Source: Dehalococcoidia bacterium
GTDB taxonomy: Bacteria > Chloroflexota > Dehalococcoidia > UBA6926
DNA length: 8,852 bases
Direction: 5' to 3'
NCBI GenBank assembly: GCA_012271225.1
Contig: JAAXGS010000039.1
Location: 1 to 8,852, forward strand
Every line of letters starts with the position of its first letter. Within the stretch, counting starts at the first letter, position 1. This document shows, piece by piece, positions 8,104-8,852 of this stretch. The position numbers and the translations under genes were made by a program. Below the pieces are notes generated by a model. That model was given only the letters and a program-made list of their open reading frames with translations, did no database searches and was not told the origin of the DNA.

Positions 8104-8118
8104 CAGGGCAAAGAACAA
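8089..8118 (-). promoter_or_regulatory. Candidate promoter of addBA, possibly leaderless
   Basis: On the minus strand TTGTTC (8118-8113) is followed by an 18-base spacer and TACAAT (8094-8089), a 5-of-6 match to the -10 consensus. The -10 ends five bases before the addB ATG, so transcription would start at or next to the start codon. The missing Shine-Dalgarno sequence agrees with a leaderless mRNA. The -35 matches only at its TTG. Confidence 0.5.
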
Positions 8119-8124
8119 GTGTTC
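8113..8124. promoter_or_regulatory. LexA (SOS) box of the Gram-positive type
   Basis: GAACAAGTGTTC fits the LexA/DinR consensus GAAC-RNRY-GTTC at every specified position. This box is known from Bacillus, actinobacteria and the Chloroflexi member Dehalococcoides. It lies 29 bases upstream of the addB ATG and covers the proposed -35 (8113-8118), the expected position for repression. It is 102 bases upstream of the divergent zinc-ribbon gene. Chance occurrence of the eight fixed bases in this 143-bp gap is about 0.2% by simple arithmetic. LexA itself is not in the window. Confidence 0.62.
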
Positions 8125-8226
8125 CTTCGCCTCTCTGGCGGCTGTCCCATTGCCTGCCGTCACGAGTGCTACCATCGATAGACGCGCCGCCCACGCCGTC
8201 GCAATCTGATGAGTGGAGACCAGCCC

Positions 8227-8409
8227 ATGACCATCCCGGAGGAGCACATCACCCACGTGGTGCAGGCGATGAGCAGCGCAACCATCTCCTGTCCGGAGTG
8301 CAAGACCCGGATTCGATACGGCGACTACGAATGTCCGCGGTGTGGCCATGATATCGAGGACCAACTCCGCGCATGGGCCGCGTGGCTGCTTGATCCCCTG
8401 CAGCGCTGA
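8227..8409 (+). CDS. Small double-CxxC zinc-ribbon protein, function unknown
   Basis: This 60-residue protein has a short polar N terminus, then CPEC (C22, C25) and CPRC (C36, C39) separated by ten residues, the four-cysteine pattern of a zinc ribbon or rubredoxin-like knuckle. A C-terminal amphipathic segment rich in tryptophan and leucine follows (DQLRAWAAWLLDPLQR, 45-60). The start at 8227 is preferred because GGAG (8215-8218) lies eight bases upstream; an ATG at 8209 has no such signal and would add six residues. It is divergent from addB across 143 bp and shares the control region with the LexA box. I do not recognise the family. Zinc binding is likely from the motif, and the partner (nucleic acid or protein) is unknown. 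Its short length lowers certainty, but the regular motif, the ribosome binding site and the intergenic position favour a real gene. Confidence 0.75.
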   Translation: MTIPEEHITHVVQAMSSATISCPECKTRIRYGDYECPRCGHDIEDQLRAWAAWLLDPLQR

Positions 8410-8416
8410 GCAGTCA

Positions 8417-8451
8417 ATACGGCCAGTCGGATTTCATCATCATATCCGTAT
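8417..8451. other. Two mutually exclusive small hairpins after the zinc-ribbon gene
   Basis: ATACGG (8417-8422) can pair with CCGTAT (8446-8451), or CGGAT (8428-8432) with ATCCG (8444-8448). Both use the same 3' arm, so only one can form. No T-run follows directly, so a terminator is not supported. The surrounding 8410-8541 gap is noticeably more AT-rich than the genes and probably holds the promoter of the next gene, but I find no convincing -35/-10 pair. Confidence 0.22.
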
Positions 8452-8477
8452 GTATCGATTTGCTTTCCCCTTTTGAG

Positions 8478-8493
8478 ACAGTGGTTTACAGTG
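8478..8493. repeat. Direct repeat ACAGTG, ten bases apart
   Basis: ACAGTG occurs at 8478-8483 and 8488-8493, exactly one helical turn apart. The core ACAG recurs at 8503 and 8523, giving offsets of 10, 15 and 20. This lies upstream of the GTG at 8542 and could be a tandem binding site. The units are short, so chance is a real possibility. Confidence 0.28.
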
Positions 8494-8541
8494 CATTCAT
8501 TGACAGATCAGCAGGATTCGTGACAGGGAGAGGGAAATCAG

Positions 8542-8852
8542 GTGAATGCGAACAGGAACGTCCCGCTAACGATTGCCGCCACGGCTGCGCTCGTCCTCGC
8601 GATCATCGCGGGCGGCGTGACCTGGTTCTCGCAGCAGGGAGCCATCAGCAACCTGGAGGGTGACATCACGACCCTCGAGGGTCAGGTGAACGACTACGCG
8701 GCCATTGCCGCATTCGGCGGGGGCGTCAACGCAAAGTTCATGCCCGCCGAGGACGGCACCCTGATCCACGCCATGGATGAGGTCTTCTCCTTCAGCACGG
8801 AATACGCGCTGTGCCGGGTCGACACCAACTTCACCGATTTTGTCATGCCAAC
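8542..8852 (+). CDS. Membrane-anchored (signal-anchor) protein of unknown function, N-terminal part
   Basis: Translation from GTG at 8542 stays open to the window end (103 codons). The frame has a stop at 8521 and no other start in between. A purine-rich GGAGAGGG (8527-8534) lies seven bases upstream as ribosome binding site. The product begins MNANRNVPLT, followed by one hydrophobic segment (about residues 9-30, ending in TWF), which should be a signal anchor or uncleaved signal peptide with the rest outside the cytoplasm. Residues 31-51 carry regularly spaced leucines and valines with acidic and polar residues (ISNLEGDITTLEGQVNDY), suggesting a short coiled coil. The visible remainder (to FTDFVMPT) looks like the start of a globular domain I do not recognise. 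It follows the zinc-ribbon gene after 132 bp, so a shared transcript is possible but not shown. Confidence 0.72.
   Translation, partial: MNANRNVPLTIAATAALVLAIIAGGVTWFSQQGAISNLEGDITTLEGQVNDYAAIAAFGGGVNAKFMPAEDGTLIHAMDEVFSFSTEYALCRVDTNFTDFVMP

Noticed and set aside
8084..8194. A GTG at 8194 as the addB start, adding 37 residues.
   Set aside because: The extension is unlike the short AddB N terminus, has no ribosome binding site, and would run through the proposed promoter and LexA box.
8175..8204. An alternative addB promoter on the minus strand: TTGCGA (8204-8199), 18 bases, then TATCGA (8180-8175).
   Set aside because: The -10 matches only about half of the consensus. The TACAAT site nearer the gene is better and is supported by the overlapping LexA box. 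It cannot be excluded as a second start.
8500..8505. A perfect TTGACA that could be the -35 for the gene at 8542.
   Set aside because: No acceptable -10 occurs 15-19 bases downstream; that stretch reads TGACAGGGAG. It may belong to the ACAG repeats instead.

Overview
The window comes from a GC-rich bacterium and holds ordinary, densely packed chromosomal genes. The DNA repair locus has an interesting control region. A Gram-positive-type LexA box and an AddAB-type (not RecBCD-type) repair nuclease fit Chloroflexota (Dehalococcoidia-like) or an actinobacterium-like lineage. This placement is inference from a few traits, not a phylogeny.

Layout. Positions 1-831 (+) are the C-terminal two thirds of a CPA2/Kef-type Na+/H+ antiporter whose 5' end lies outside the window. 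A tRNA-Arg(CCG) with encoded CCA follows at 987-1061 (+). On the minus strand lie a PhnB-like VOC protein (1099-1581), an AddA-type helicase-nuclease (1731-5162) and an AddB-type nuclease subunit (5159-8083). In transcription order these are addB, then addA with an ATGA overlap, then the VOC gene about 150 bp further on with its own ribosome binding site and probable promoter. Divergent from addB is a 60-residue double-CxxC zinc-ribbon protein (8227-8409, +). Last is the start of a membrane-anchored protein running off the end (8542-8852, +). No gene-free stretch exceeds about 160 bp.

How the genes work together. AddB and AddA should form one heterodimeric double-strand-break resection enzyme. 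AddA supplies the ATP-driven helicase and one RecB-type nuclease. AddB supplies a second nuclease with four cysteines placed for an iron-sulfur cluster, plus a degenerate motor fold. The overlap implies coupled, near equimolar synthesis.

The 143-bp divergent region upstream of addB is the main discovery candidate. It contains a perfect match to the Gram-positive LexA/SOS consensus (8113-8124). That site overlaps a plausible -35, and a TACAAT -10 sits five bases before the addB ATG, which has no Shine-Dalgarno sequence. An 8-bp perfect inverted repeat brackets this -10. The simplest reading is an SOS-controlled, leaderless addBA operon. The small zinc-ribbon gene shares this control region and has no known function. 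I see no mobile element, CRISPR array or phage gene.
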